From Firm-04 sp045617625 (GTDB lineage: Bacteria > Bacillota > Clostridia > Oscillospirales > Ruminococcaceae): DNA of 64,000 nucleotides. Location: assembly GCA_045617625.1 (NCBI GenBank), contig JAZLJA010000052.1:1-64000 (forward strand), given 5' to 3'. The notes beneath the pieces were generated by a model. It searched no databases and was not told the origin of the DNA. It saw only the letters and a list, made by a program, of their open reading frames with translations. Both the position numbers and the translations under genes were made by a program. The number at the start of each line of letters is the position of its first letter. Position 1 is the stretch's first letter. Below, in pieces: positions 1-8,528 of the stretch.

Positions 1-939
1 CAGACCAAGAAGGCCATCACCAACAAGTTCATCGCCACCGCCATGACCGACTTCCTCAAGAAGAAACTGGAAGTCTACTTCATCGAGAACCGCTACGAGG
101 CGGACGCCATCGCCAATCAGGTCCTCATCAACAAGCGCAGCCGGGAGAACGCGGAACGCACCCGTCAGAACCTGAAGAAGACGCTGACTGCCTCCTCCGA
201 CTGGACCAACAAGATCGCCAAGTTCGTGGACTGCCGCAGCAAGGACGTCAACGAACGGGAGATCTTCATCGTGGAGGGCGATTCGGCTCTGGGTTCGGTC
301 AAAATGGCACGAGATGCCGAATTTCAGGCGGTCATTCCCGTGCGCGGCAAGATTCTCAACTGCCTGAAAGCCGATTATGCCCGCATCTTCAAAAGCGAGA
401 TCATCACCGATCTGGTCAAGGTGCTTGGCTGCGGCGTGGAGGTCACGACAAAGGCGAACAAAGAACTTGCGTCGTTTTCACTCGATAATCTGCGTTGGAA
501 CAAAATCGTCATCTGTACCGATGCCGATGAGGACGGGTTCCATATCCGCACGCTGATCCTTACGATGCTTTATCGTCTCACGCCCACGCTGATTCGGGAG
601 GGGTATGTGTATATAGCGGAGTCACCGTTGTTTGAGATCACCACAAAAGAACGTACTTACTTCGCATATGATGAGAAAGAACGCGTGAAGATCCTGCAAA
701 TGCTGGAGGGACAGAAATATACGCTGCAACGCTCGAAAGGTCTGGGTGAGAACGAAGCTGACATGATGGCTCTTACCACGATGAATCCTGAGACACGCAG
801 AATCATTCGTGTGACGCCTGAGGACGTTGAGGCGACAGCGGAGATGTTTGATATGCTGCTGGGCGACAATTTGCAGGCGCGTAAGGATTATATTGCGGAA
901 CACGGCGGCGAATATCTGGATCTCGCGGATATCAGTTAA
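1..939 (+). CDS. parE: Topoisomerase IV subunit B, C-terminal part (partial)
   Basis: This is the ATPase/Toprim subunit of a type IIA DNA topoisomerase, which relaxes and decatenates DNA together with the A subunit encoded just downstream. The frame is open from base 1, so the N-terminal GHKL ATPase domain lies outside the window; 312 codons are visible. The Toprim acidic motifs are clear: EGDSA at visible residues 92-96 and DADEDG at 174-179. They are followed by the family signature SKGLGE and a TTMNPETR stretch. The wording EGDSALGS and PVRGKILN is that of the clostridial ParE-type branch rather than canonical GyrB (EGDSAGGS, PLRGKILN). I call it ParE because it is paired with a ParC-like gene and reads like that branch. 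A gyrB paralogue is expected elsewhere. Confidence 0.88.
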   Translation, partial: QTKKAITNKFIATAMTDFLKKKLEVYFIENRYEADAIANQVLINKRSRENAERTRQNLKKTLTASSDWTNKIAKFVDCRSKDVNEREIFIVEGDSALGSVKMARDAEFQAVIPVRGKILNCLKADYARIFKSEIITDLVKVLGCGVEVTTKANKELASFSLDNLRWNKIVICTDADEDGFHIRTLILTMLYRLTPTLIREGYVYIAESPLFEITTKERTYFAYDEKERVKILQMLEGQKYTLQRSKGLGENEADMMALTTMNPETRRIIRVTPEDVEATAEMFDMLLGDNLQARKDYIAEHGGEYLDLADIS

Positions 940-987
940 GCGGTGTCTCCGACGGATTTCGATTGGACACCGCCCAAACCCGCCAAA

Positions 988-1031
988 GGGACATTGTCCC
1001 ATTTGTCTCGCTTGCGCGACAAGGGAATCCC
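988..1031. other. Three consecutive short palindromes between parE and parC
   Basis: The 180-base gap between the two topoisomerase genes holds back-to-back inverted repeats: GGGACATTGTCCC (988-1000), a TTGTC/GACAA stem with an inner CGC/GCG (1003-1022), and GGGAATCCC (1023-1031). None is followed by a T-run, so it is not a standard terminator. It could be an mRNA-stability element or a dispersed repeat. Function unknown. Confidence 0.45.
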
Positions 1032-1120
1032 ATGATGTGACACGCGGAGCGAATCAATGTTTCGCCGGCGAGTCATAACGCAGAGTGCGACACACCTTAT
1101 CTTACGAAAGGAACATTTCC

Positions 1121-3361
1121 ATGGCGAAAACCAGAAAAAACAGAGAAACTCCGAAAGCCGCAAACCCCAATAACGCCTATATCGAGGGCGCGGGGCTGAT
1201 GGTCGAGGAGCGCATTACCGAAACACTGCGCAAAAACTTCATGCCTTATGCCATGAGTGCGATCGTTTCCCGTGCGCTGCCCGAAATCGACGGCTTTAAG
1301 CCTTCGCACCGCAAACTCCTTTACACCATGTATAAAATGGGACTGCTCACGGGGGCGCGTACCAAGTCGGCAAATGTCGTCGGGCAGACCATGCGCCTCA
1401 ACCCTCACGGCGATGCCGCGATCTATGAGACAATGGTACGTATGGCACGCGGCAACGAATCGCTGCTGCACCCTTATGTTGACAGCAAGGGCAACTTCGG
1501 CAAGGCTTACAGCCGCGATATGGCTTACGCTGCGCCCCGTTATACCGAGGTCAAGCTTGAGGCGATCGCCGGCGAACTGTTCCGCGACATCGACAAGGAG
1601 ACCGTCGATTTTGTCCCAAACTACGATAATACCACCACCGAACCGACGCTGCTCCCTGCGACATTCCCCTCCGTGCTGGTCAATGCAAACGTGGGCATCG
1701 CCGTTTCGATGGCAAGCAATGTCTGCCCGTTTAATCTGGCAGAAGTGTGCGAAACCACCATTGCATATATCAAGAATCCCGAGCACGACCTGCTTTCCAC
1801 CCTCAAGGGCCCCGATTTCCCGACAGGCGGCTTCCTGATGTACGACGAAGCCGAATTGCAGGAAATTTATGATACGGGCAGAGGCAGCGTGAAAGTTCGT
1901 GCAAAGTGGAACTTTGATAAGGATGCCAACTGCATCGAAATCACGCAGATCCCTTATTCCACCACCATTGAAGCGATCATGGAGAAAATCGTGGAACTGG
2001 TGAAAGCAGGCAAGATCCGTGAAATCTCCTATATGCGTGACGAAACCGATATCAACGGTCTGAAGCTGACCATTGATCTCAAACGCGGCACCGACCCTGA
2101 ACGTCTCATGCAAAAGCTTTATCGCATGACCCCCCTGCAGGATACCGTTTCCTGCAACTTCAATATTCTCATCGCGGGAATGCCGAAAGTCATGGGTGTG
2201 CGTGAGATCCTCGAAGAATGGGTGGCATTCCGCACGGAGTGCATCCGCCGCCGCGTGTATTTCGATCTGCACAAGAAAATGGATAAGCTCCATTTGCTCG
2301 AAGCCCTTGAAAAAATCCTGCTCGACATCGACAAGGCGATCAAGATCATCCGCGAGACAGAGGAAGAATCCGAGGTTGTCTCCAACCTGATGATCGGCTT
2401 TGCCATTGATAAAATGCAGGCAGAATATGTTGCGGAAATCAAACTGCGCCATCTGAACCGTGAGTATATCCTCAACCGCACGAAAGAAATCGAACAGCTG
2501 CGCAAGGATATCGAGGAAATGGACGGCATTCTGAAAGATGTCAAGAAGATCCGCAGAATCATGATGGACGAGCTGAAGGAAGTCGCGGAGGAATACGGTC
2601 AGCCGCGCAAAACCATGTTCTATGACCTCACCGATGCACCCGATGAGGAACCCGAGGAGGATATCCCCGACGATCCTGTGCACCTGTTTCTCTCCGCAGA
2701 GGGGTATTTCAAGAAGATCACGCCCCAGAGCCTGCGCATGAGCGGCGAGCAGAAACTGAAAGAGGGCGACGTCATCAGCCAGCAGATCGACACCACAAAC
2801 AATATGGATCTGCTGTTCTTCACCAATCGGGCGCAGGTCTATAAAACCAAGGCGAACAGCTTTGCCGCCACAAAGGCAAGTGTGCTGGGCGATTATGTTC
2901 CTGTGAAGCTCGGCTTCGATGAAAACGAAGCCGTGGCACATATGGTCGTCACGGGCGATTACAGCGGCTATCTGCTGTTCTGCTTTGAAAACGGCAAGAT
3001 CGCAAAGGTGCCGCTTTCTGCCTATGAGACCAAGACAAACCGTAAAAAACTCGCAAATGCGTATTCTGACAAATCACCGCTGGTGTGCGTGATCCATCTC
3101 ACGGAGGAACGGGATATTCTGCTGCGCTCTAGCAACGGCAGGGCGATCGTGTTCAATTCTGCGATGCTGCTGCCAAAAACCACACGCGACAGCATCGGCG
3201 TGCAGGTGATGACGCTCAAAGCAAAGGGGTCGAAACTCGAATATGCGGCACCCGTTGCGGAGGAGCAGATGGAATCGCTCCGGAAATATGTCGTGAAGAA
3301 TATTCCGGTGGCGGGTGCAATGGCGCGTGACCTCGAAGTTGCGGGGCAGATGACCCTTTGA
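1121..3361 (+). CDS. parC: Topoisomerase IV subunit A (ParC-type)
   Basis: DNA-cleaving subunit of the type IIA topoisomerase, partner of the upstream B subunit. The start at 1121 is chosen over an in-frame GTG at 1085 because a GAAAGGA ribosome site (1106-1112) lies 8 bases before it; this gives 746 aa. The catalytic tyrosine is Y141 in PRYTE. The quinolone-pocket motif reads HGDAAIYE (residues 96-103), so the usual serine (E. coli GyrA S83) is alanine and the acidic residue is glutamate. A coiled-coil-rich tower/exit-gate region follows (about 390-510). The C-terminal domain is short, with only a few propeller-like blades (about 540-735). I see no GyrA-box, which favours ParC over GyrA. Confidence 0.88.
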   Translation: MAKTRKNRETPKAANPNNAYIEGAGLMVEERITETLRKNFMPYAMSAIVSRALPEIDGFKPSHRKLLYTMYKMGLLTGARTKSANVVGQTMRLNPHGDAAIYETMVRMARGNESLLHPYVDSKGNFGKAYSRDMAYAAPRYTEVKLEAIAGELFRDIDKETVDFVPNYDNTTTEPTLLPATFPSVLVNANVGIAVSMASNVCPFNLAEVCETTIAYIKNPEHDLLSTLKGPDFPTGGFLMYDEAELQEIYDTGRGSVKVRAKWNFDKDANCIEITQIPYSTTIEAIMEKIVELVKAGKIREISYMRDETDINGLKLTIDLKRGTDPERLMQKLYRMTPLQDTVSCNFNILIAGMPKVMGVREILEEWVAFRTECIRRRVYFDLHKKMDKLHLLEALEKILLDIDKAIKIIRETEEESEVVSNLMIGFAIDKMQAEYVAEIKLRHLNREYILNRTKEIEQLRKDIEEMDGILKDVKKIRRIMMDELKEVAEEYGQPRKTMFYDLTDAPDEEPEEDIPDDPVHLFLSAEGYFKKITPQSLRMSGEQKLKEGDVISQQIDTTNNMDLLFFTNRAQVYKTKANSFAATKASVLGDYVPVKLGFDENEAVAHMVVTGDYSGYLLFCFENGKIAKVPLSAYETKTNRKKLANAYSDKSPLVCVIHLTEERDILLRSSNGRAIVFNSAMLLPKTTRDSIGVQVMTLKAKGSKLEYAAPVAEEQMESLRKYVVKNIPVAGAMARDLEVAGQMTL

Positions 3362-3516
3362 GCAGAATGCGGCGGTGAGCGTGCGAAATCCCATGCCGCA
3401 TGGCAGTGACGGCTCTCCGCACGGTGACCCTGCCAAAGATTTTAACGATATCCTGTGCAACTTTGACAAAATTCTGCCAATTCACCAAAATCCCAAAGAT
3501 TCTTGCTGTAAACCTC

Positions 3517-3545
3517 TTGAAATTTGTACGGATTCATGATATAAT
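3517..3545 (+). promoter_or_regulatory. Sigma-A promoter of the ruv operon
   Basis: TTGAAA (3517-3522), a 17-base spacer, then a perfect TATAAT (3540-3545). The predicted transcript start is near 3552, only about 20 bases before the ruvC start codon, which supports 3572 over the ATG at 3554. Confidence 0.8.
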
Positions 3546-3571
3546 ATCCTAGAATGGAGTGGAAGCTGCTT

Positions 3572-4051
3572 ATGCGCATTTTGGGCATCGACCCCGGCTA
3601 CGCGACTGTGGGTTTCGGCATCCTCGATTATCAGGGCGCGGCGTTTCAAACCGTCGAATACGGTGCCATTCTGACCGAGGCAGACACCGATTTTTCCGAA
3701 CGCCTTGCGCAAATCTATGATGATATGTGCTATCTGCTGGAAAAATACCGTCCGCAGGTGCTTTCCATCGAAAAGCTTTACTTCAACACCAACAAAACCA
3801 CGGGCATCATGGTCGCTGAGGCAAGAGGCGTTATTCTTTTGGCATGCGCGAAAAAACAAATTCCCGTGTTTGAATATACCCCGCTTCAGGTCAAATCTGC
3901 GGTGGTGGGATATGGCAAAGCCGAGAAAATGCAGGTCATGGATATGACAAGACGTATTCTGCGGCTTGCTGAGATTCCAAAGCCCGATGACGCTGCCGAT
4001 GCCCTCGCACTGGCGATTTGTCACGGGCACTGTGCAAAACTCGATTACTGA
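3572..4051 (+). CDS. ruvC: Crossover junction endodeoxyribonuclease RuvC
   Basis: RuvC resolves Holliday junctions by symmetric cleavage, working with the RuvAB branch-migration motor encoded just downstream. The 159-aa product has the usual family length. It begins MRILGIDPG, giving the first catalytic aspartate D7. The second acidic residue is E67 (SIEKLYF), and the C-terminal acidic pair lies in PDDAADALALA (D140, D143). ATG 3572 is preferred to ATG 3554 because RuvC proteins start at this point and a GGAGTGG site precedes it. It is the first gene of ruvC-ruvA-SseB-like-ruvB; only 22 bases separate it from ruvA. Confidence 0.95.
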   Translation: MRILGIDPGYATVGFGILDYQGAAFQTVEYGAILTEADTDFSERLAQIYDDMCYLLEKYRPQVLSIEKLYFNTNKTTGIMVAEARGVILLACAKKQIPVFEYTPLQVKSAVVGYGKAEKMQVMDMTRRILRLAEIPKPDDAADALALAICHGHCAKLDY

Positions 4052-4073
4052 TTTCAAAAGAGGTGGATGTTCC

Positions 4074-4676
4074 ATGATCGACAGCCTGCGCGGCAAGGTG
4101 CTGCACAAAGAACCAAGTCTCGTTGTGGTGGAATGCGGCGGCGTCGGCTATGCCTGCAAGACCAGTATGCAGACGGCTGCGGCGGCAAGTGCTGTCGGCG
4201 AGGAGACATTTCTCTATACCCATCTGGCGGTGCGCGAGGACGAAGTCGCACTTTACGGCTTCGCATCCAGAAGCGAACGCACCTGCTTTTATCAGCTCAC
4301 CAGCATTTCAGGCGTGGGACCCAAAAATGCCCTTGCCATTCTCTCCGATTTGTCACCTGACCGTTTTGCGCTCGCGATTGCCGCAGGAGACGCAAAAGCG
4401 TTCACCAGGATCAAGGGCATCGGCACAAAGACTGCGCAGAGAATCGTGCTGGAATTGAAAGACAAGGTGGCAAAATCCGTGCAGACCGAAGGACTTTCCC
4501 CTGAGCCCGTCAGCATTGCGGGCGGTGCGATGGAGGAGGCAATGTCTGCGCTGCTTGTTCTCGGATATACACAGGGGGAAGTGGCGAGTGTGCTGCAAAC
4601 GCTCGATCCTGCACTGTCCTCGTCAGAACTGATTCGTCAGTCGCTGATGCGGCTCGGAAAACAAATGTTTGGATAA
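4074..4676 (+). CDS. ruvA: Holliday junction branch migration protein RuvA
   Basis: RuvA tetramers bind four-way junctions and load the RuvB motor. The 200-aa product has an N-terminal OB-fold (MIDSLRGKVL), two helix-hairpin-helix motifs (SGVGPKNALAIL near residue 78 and KGIGTKTAQRIVLEL near 113), and a C-terminal three-helix RuvB-binding domain (about 152-200, ending RLGKQMFG). Start 4074 follows an AGAGGTGG site (4059-4066). It is co-transcribed with ruvC and separated from ruvB by one SseB-like gene. Confidence 0.95.
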   Translation: MIDSLRGKVLHKEPSLVVVECGGVGYACKTSMQTAAAASAVGEETFLYTHLAVREDEVALYGFASRSERTCFYQLTSISGVGPKNALAILSDLSPDRFALAIAAGDAKAFTRIKGIGTKTAQRIVLELKDKVAKSVQTEGLSPEPVSIAGGAMEEAMSALLVLGYTQGEVASVLQTLDPALSSSELIRQSLMRLGKQMFG

Positions 4677-4725
4677 CACTATGATTCTGTATCATTGAAT
4701 TTATACAAAAGAGGAGGATTATACT

Positions 4726-5451
4726 ATGAATCTGGACGAATTATTGAAGGAAGCGATTACGAAACCCGAAAAACGCTCTTTGTTCCTGCAAATGCTCATC
4801 AAGAGCGATGTGTACGTCATTTGCAAAAAGCCCGTCAAACAGGATGAGGTCAACGGCGGCGTTTCGATGGAACTTGTCACCACCCAGAACCCTGACGGTG
4901 ATGTGTTCATTCCGTTCTTCACAAGCTATCGTTCGCTCCAGCAGTTTGCAAAGCGGTATGTCAACTGCTACCGCCTCAACTGTCTGCGTCTTTTTGATTT
5001 GATTCAGTCTGCCTCCGCTGTCCTGAACCCCAATTCCTACGGCAAGGAGTTTTCCTCGCAGGAGATCAAGAGCATCCTCATGGTGGCGCGAAACCTCAAC
5101 ATTCCCGCCATTTCCATGAAGGAGGAGGAAACCATCGAATACCGCAAGCCGCAGAAAGATCTTGACCACCTGATCCGTCCGCTGACACGCTATCTCGCAC
5201 GGCAGTCCAATGTCGATGCCTGCTATGCGGTGGAAATGGTGCGCGGCTGCGAACGTCCTCAGACGTTGTTCGTGTTCGATATGATGGGCAACACCAGAAA
5301 ACTGTTCTTCCCGCTTTCCAAGTATATGCAGACGTACAGCAAATCAGGCGACAGCCTCGTGTTTATCAGCCTTGAGGAAAATGCCGCAAAAACCGCCATC
5401 AAGGATATCGACCCGTTTTATATCCGCAAAAAGCGTTACTTTGAACGATAA
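4726..5451 (+). CDS. SseB-family protein
   Basis: The 241-aa soluble protein looks like a two-half SseB-family protein: an N-terminal region with the PFFTSYRSLQQF and LNPNSYGKEFSSQEI pattern (residues about 20-125) and a C-terminal part of the kind seen in enhanced-serine-sensitivity proteins. The biochemical role of this family is poorly known; E. coli SseB is linked to serine sensitivity. No signal peptide or membrane segment is seen. A strong AGAGGAGG-type ribosome site precedes the start. It sits inside the ruv operon between ruvA and ruvB, so it should be expressed with DNA-repair genes, but that does not prove a repair function. Confidence 0.6.
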   Translation: MNLDELLKEAITKPEKRSLFLQMLIKSDVYVICKKPVKQDEVNGGVSMELVTTQNPDGDVFIPFFTSYRSLQQFAKRYVNCYRLNCLRLFDLIQSASAVLNPNSYGKEFSSQEIKSILMVARNLNIPAISMKEEETIEYRKPQKDLDHLIRPLTRYLARQSNVDACYAVEMVRGCERPQTLFVFDMMGNTRKLFFPLSKYMQTYSKSGDSLVFISLEENAAKTAIKDIDPFYIRKKRYFER

Positions 5452-5484
5452 TCTGATACCATACCGAAAGGAGAGAAAGGCTGC

Positions 5485-6588
5485 ATGATTCAAACAGGGG
5501 ACGCGGCAAATTATATGCCGCAGGACGATTTTGAGCGGCTTTCCTCTCCCGAAGTGCTTTCTCAGGACGGTGACCTCGAAATTTCTCTGCGCCCGAAAGA
5601 ACTGAAAGATTATATCGGGCAGGAGCAGGTGAAGGAAAATCTTGCGGTGTATATCGAAGCCGCAAGACGCAGAGGAGAACCGCTCGACCATGTGCTGCTT
5701 TACGGTCCTCCCGGACTCGGAAAAACAACCCTCTCAGGCATCATTGCGCATGAGATGGGTGTCAATTTGCGCGTGACATCAGGGCCTGCGATCGAAAAGC
5801 CCGGCGATCTGGCTGCGCTGCTGACCAACCTCGGACGCGGCGATGTGCTGTTTGTCGATGAGATCCACCGTCTTTCCCGTGCGGTCGAGGAGATCCTTTA
5901 TCCCGCAATGGAGGACAGAGTGCTGGATATCATGATCGGCAAGGGACCCTCGGCACGCAGCATTCGTGTGGATTTGCAGCCGTTTACCCTCGTGGGTGCC
6001 ACCACCCGCGCAGGTCAGCTTACACCGCCGCTGCGTGACCGCTTCGGCATTGTGCAGCGGCTTGAACTCTATAACCCCGAGCAGCTCAGCGATATCATTC
6101 GCAGAAGTGCCATGATCCTGGACATTCCCTGCGAAGCGGACGGTGCCATGGAACTTGCCAAACGCTCCCGCGGCACACCGCGTATCGCAAACCGCTTGCT
6201 GCGCAGAGTCCGTGATTTTGCGGATGTTATGGGCAGCGGCGTGATCGACGAGCGCACCACCAAGCTTGCCCTCGACAGGCTCGAGATCGACGAGCTGGGG
6301 CTTGATAAACTCGACAGACGAATGCTCGATATGATGATCCGCGGCTATCACGGAGGTCCTGTGGGGCTCGAAACACTTGCGTCGGCAATCGGAGAGGAAG
6401 CTGTCACGCTGGAAGATGTCTGTGAGCCGTATCTCATGCAGCTTGGAATGCTGGCACGCACGCCGCGCGGCAGATGTGCCACAAATCTTGCCTATGAACA
6501 TCTCGGATATCCTGTGGATGACAGTGCGGCAAGACCCAGACAGTATTCGCTGACGGAAATGCTGGAACAGGATGGACAGTCAAAATGA
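5485..6588 (+). CDS. ruvB: Holliday junction branch migration ATPase RuvB
   Basis: AAA+ helicase motor that drives branch migration on RuvA-bound Holliday junctions. The 367-aa protein has Walker A GPPGLGKT (residues 74-81), Walker B with DEIH, a sensor/arginine-finger region GATTRAGQLTPPLRDRFG, and the C-terminal winged-helix domain ending YEHLGYP. The N-terminal extension of about 30 residues before SLRPKEL is slightly longer than in many RuvBs. The start follows an AAAGGAGAG site. Its stop overlaps the start of the next gene (ATGA, 6585-6588), suggesting translational coupling. Confidence 0.96.
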   Translation: MIQTGDAANYMPQDDFERLSSPEVLSQDGDLEISLRPKELKDYIGQEQVKENLAVYIEAARRRGEPLDHVLLYGPPGLGKTTLSGIIAHEMGVNLRVTSGPAIEKPGDLAALLTNLGRGDVLFVDEIHRLSRAVEEILYPAMEDRVLDIMIGKGPSARSIRVDLQPFTLVGATTRAGQLTPPLRDRFGIVQRLELYNPEQLSDIIRRSAMILDIPCEADGAMELAKRSRGTPRIANRLLRRVRDFADVMGSGVIDERTTKLALDRLEIDELGLDKLDRRMLDMMIRGYHGGPVGLETLASAIGEEAVTLEDVCEPYLMQLGMLARTPRGRCATNLAYEHLGYPVDDSAARPRQYSLTEMLEQDGQSK

Positions 6589-7118
6589 AAAGAGCGGAAA
6601 AACGCGCAAAGTGGGAGGCTTTCTCCGCACACGCGCCTTATGGAGTCATCAACGGGCAGCGGCTGCATGCATGCGCAGAACTCCCCTATGGGCTCGGCAC
6701 GCTCGGGCACTGCGGCTGTGAGGTCATCGCGGTGTATAATGCCCTGTGTCTCACACACAAGCCCGCTGATCTGCAACAAATCGCCCGCTATATGGTGCGG
6801 TTTGCCATGCTGTTCGGCAAGTGGGGAACTTTCCCCTTTGCAGTGGGGCACTCCCTGAAACATTTCGGGCTGTGTATCCGCAAAATCAGAAAAGAAAACG
6901 ATTTGCGGCGGGTTCTCGAAACGGGACACCGCTGCGTTTATGTGTATTGGACAAAACGCCCGTTCCGCTCCTCCATCCACACAGTCTGCATGGAGCAGCA
7001 TGACGGTGCGCTGACGATCTATAACGAATACAGTAATGTCGGGCGGCAGCTTGTCGAACAGCCCGACGAATTCTTCGGGAGGCGGCGCACCATTGCCGCT
7101 TATGAAATCTTATCCTGA
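6585..7118 (+). CDS. C39-like (papain-fold) domain protein
   Basis: A 177-aa protein of unknown role. The motif GHCGCEVIAVYNAL (residues 41-54) resembles the nucleophile helix of C39-like/papain-fold proteins, with C43 or C45 as candidate nucleophile. H132 (SSIHTVCME) and N147 (IYNEYSN) sit where the rest of a Cys-His-Asn triad would be expected. No signal peptide, membrane segment or transporter partner is visible, so peptide-leader processing is not indicated. Translation is probably coupled to ruvB through the 4-base overlap. The fold assignment rests on motif reading only. Confidence 0.5.
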   Translation: MKRAEKRAKWEAFSAHAPYGVINGQRLHACAELPYGLGTLGHCGCEVIAVYNALCLTHKPADLQQIARYMVRFAMLFGKWGTFPFAVGHSLKHFGLCIRKIRKENDLRRVLETGHRCVYVYWTKRPFRSSIHTVCMEQHDGALTIYNEYSNVGRQLVEQPDEFFGRRRTIAAYEILS

Positions 7119-7132
7119 AAAGGAGCAACCCC

Positions 7133-8497
7133 ATGAGCAAAATCCTCAAACCTGACGGACTGCGCGGCATCGCCGTGACGGAACTGCGCTGCGAACTTCT
7201 CCTGCACATCGGCAGGGCAGCAGCACAGGTCATCGGCAGAACGTGCAGCCATCCGCCTGTTTTTTATGTCGCACACGATCCAAGACGTTCCGCCGATGCA
7301 CTCGAAGCTGCACTCTGTGCGGGCATCTGTTCGGGCGGCGGCAATGCGGTCTGCCTCGGTGAACTGTCGTCCTCTGCGACGGCACTTCTGCTTTCTGCGG
7401 AGGATGCGGAGGCAGGCTTTGTTCTGACTGCGGATGCCCAAAGCTATGAATATTCGGGGCTTCGGATGCTCACGAAAGACGGCATTCCCATGTCAGAGGA
7501 GCAGCTTCAGCAAATCGAAGCGCTGCTGCCGATGGGCGGAATGCCCCTGCCGCCGAAATCACACCGTTCCTGCGGCTGCATCACCCACGACAATGATGCC
7601 GCAGAACGCTATCTCAGGCGGATGCAGAACAAACACGAAATGCCGCGCTACAAACGCAAACTCCGCATCGCAGCGGATTGCGCAAACGGGGCGGTCAGTG
7701 CGCTGGTCAAGCCGCTGTTTGATGCATTCGGCATCGAGACAGTGGTGTTCAACGATCAGCCCGACGGCTTCAATATCAACAAGGACTGCGGCGTGACCTC
7801 GATGGAAGATCTGCTGGAATTTGTCAAAAATGAGAAATGTGATGCAGGCTTCGCGTTCGATGGCAGCGGTGAACGCTGTCTGGCAGTGGATGAAAACGGC
7901 GATTTCCTCGACGGCGACCGTCTGCTTGCCATTTTCACGCAGGATGCCCTTGAACGTAAGGAACTCAAACACAACGGCGTCGCGGTGACTGTGATGACCA
8001 ACCTCGGATTTCTGCGCTTTGCAAAATCCAAAGGCGTGATCGTGCATTCGACGGAACCCTCTCCGCGGTTTGTCCCCGAACGCGTGCGCAGTGCGGGACT
8101 TTCTCTCGGCGGTGAGCGCGGCGGATATCTGTTTTTTGCCGATATGCCCGTTTCCGACGGACTTTGCACGGCTCTGCGGCTGAGCCTGCTGATGCTGCGC
8201 AGAAATGTGCCGCTTTCAGAGCTTGCAAGCGTCATGGAACATGCACCGCAGGTCTCGGTTTCCGTGCGCATCGCCGATGTCTGGCGCGAGATCTGGAAAA
8301 ATGACAGCGACATCGCCGATATCATTCAGAAACGGCAGGAGGCTCTGGGCGCGGATGGCCGTATTCTTGTGCGGGAATTGCCGCATGACGCAGTCATCCA
8401 AGTGCTGTTGGAGGGCAGAGATTTTACCAAAATCAACGAATATGCGATGGAAATTGCTGAACTGATCCGCAGCAAGACGGAGCAGGGAACTGTGTGA
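7133..8497 (+). CDS. Degenerate phosphohexomutase homologue (probable pseudoenzyme)
   Basis: The 454-aa protein has the four-domain layout of the alpha-D-phosphohexomutase family (GlmM/ManB/PGM), starting LKPDGLRGIA. All four active-site loops deviate. The phosphoserine loop (normally TASHNP) reads TADAQS at 99-104, with aspartate 101 where serine should be. The metal loop DGDGDR reads DGSGER at 243-248. The sugar loop GGEQSGH reads GGERGGY at 326-332. The phosphate loop RPSGTEP reads RELPHD at 414-419. The frame is intact and the fold-determining stretches (AVDENGDFLDGDRLL) are well kept, so this is a maintained protein rather than a decaying gene. Mutase activity is unlikely; a binding or regulatory role is inferred. 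Confidence 0.8.
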   Translation: MSKILKPDGLRGIAVTELRCELLLHIGRAAAQVIGRTCSHPPVFYVAHDPRRSADALEAALCAGICSGGGNAVCLGELSSSATALLLSAEDAEAGFVLTADAQSYEYSGLRMLTKDGIPMSEEQLQQIEALLPMGGMPLPPKSHRSCGCITHDNDAAERYLRRMQNKHEMPRYKRKLRIAADCANGAVSALVKPLFDAFGIETVVFNDQPDGFNINKDCGVTSMEDLLEFVKNEKCDAGFAFDGSGERCLAVDENGDFLDGDRLLAIFTQDALERKELKHNGVAVTVMTNLGFLRFAKSKGVIVHSTEPSPRFVPERVRSAGLSLGGERGGYLFFADMPVSDGLCTALRLSLLMLRRNVPLSELASVMEHAPQVSVSVRIADVWREIWKNDSDIADIIQKRQEALGADGRILVRELPHDAVIQVLLEGRDFTKINEYAMEIAELIRSKTEQGTV

Positions 8498-8528
8498 ACG
8501 CATATTCCGATGAGAGGATTTTGATATT

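Noticed and set aside
1097..2941. A 614-codon minus-strand frame opposite parC
   Set aside because: Same explanation: antisense shadow of a conserved coding frame, without a start signal or family motifs.
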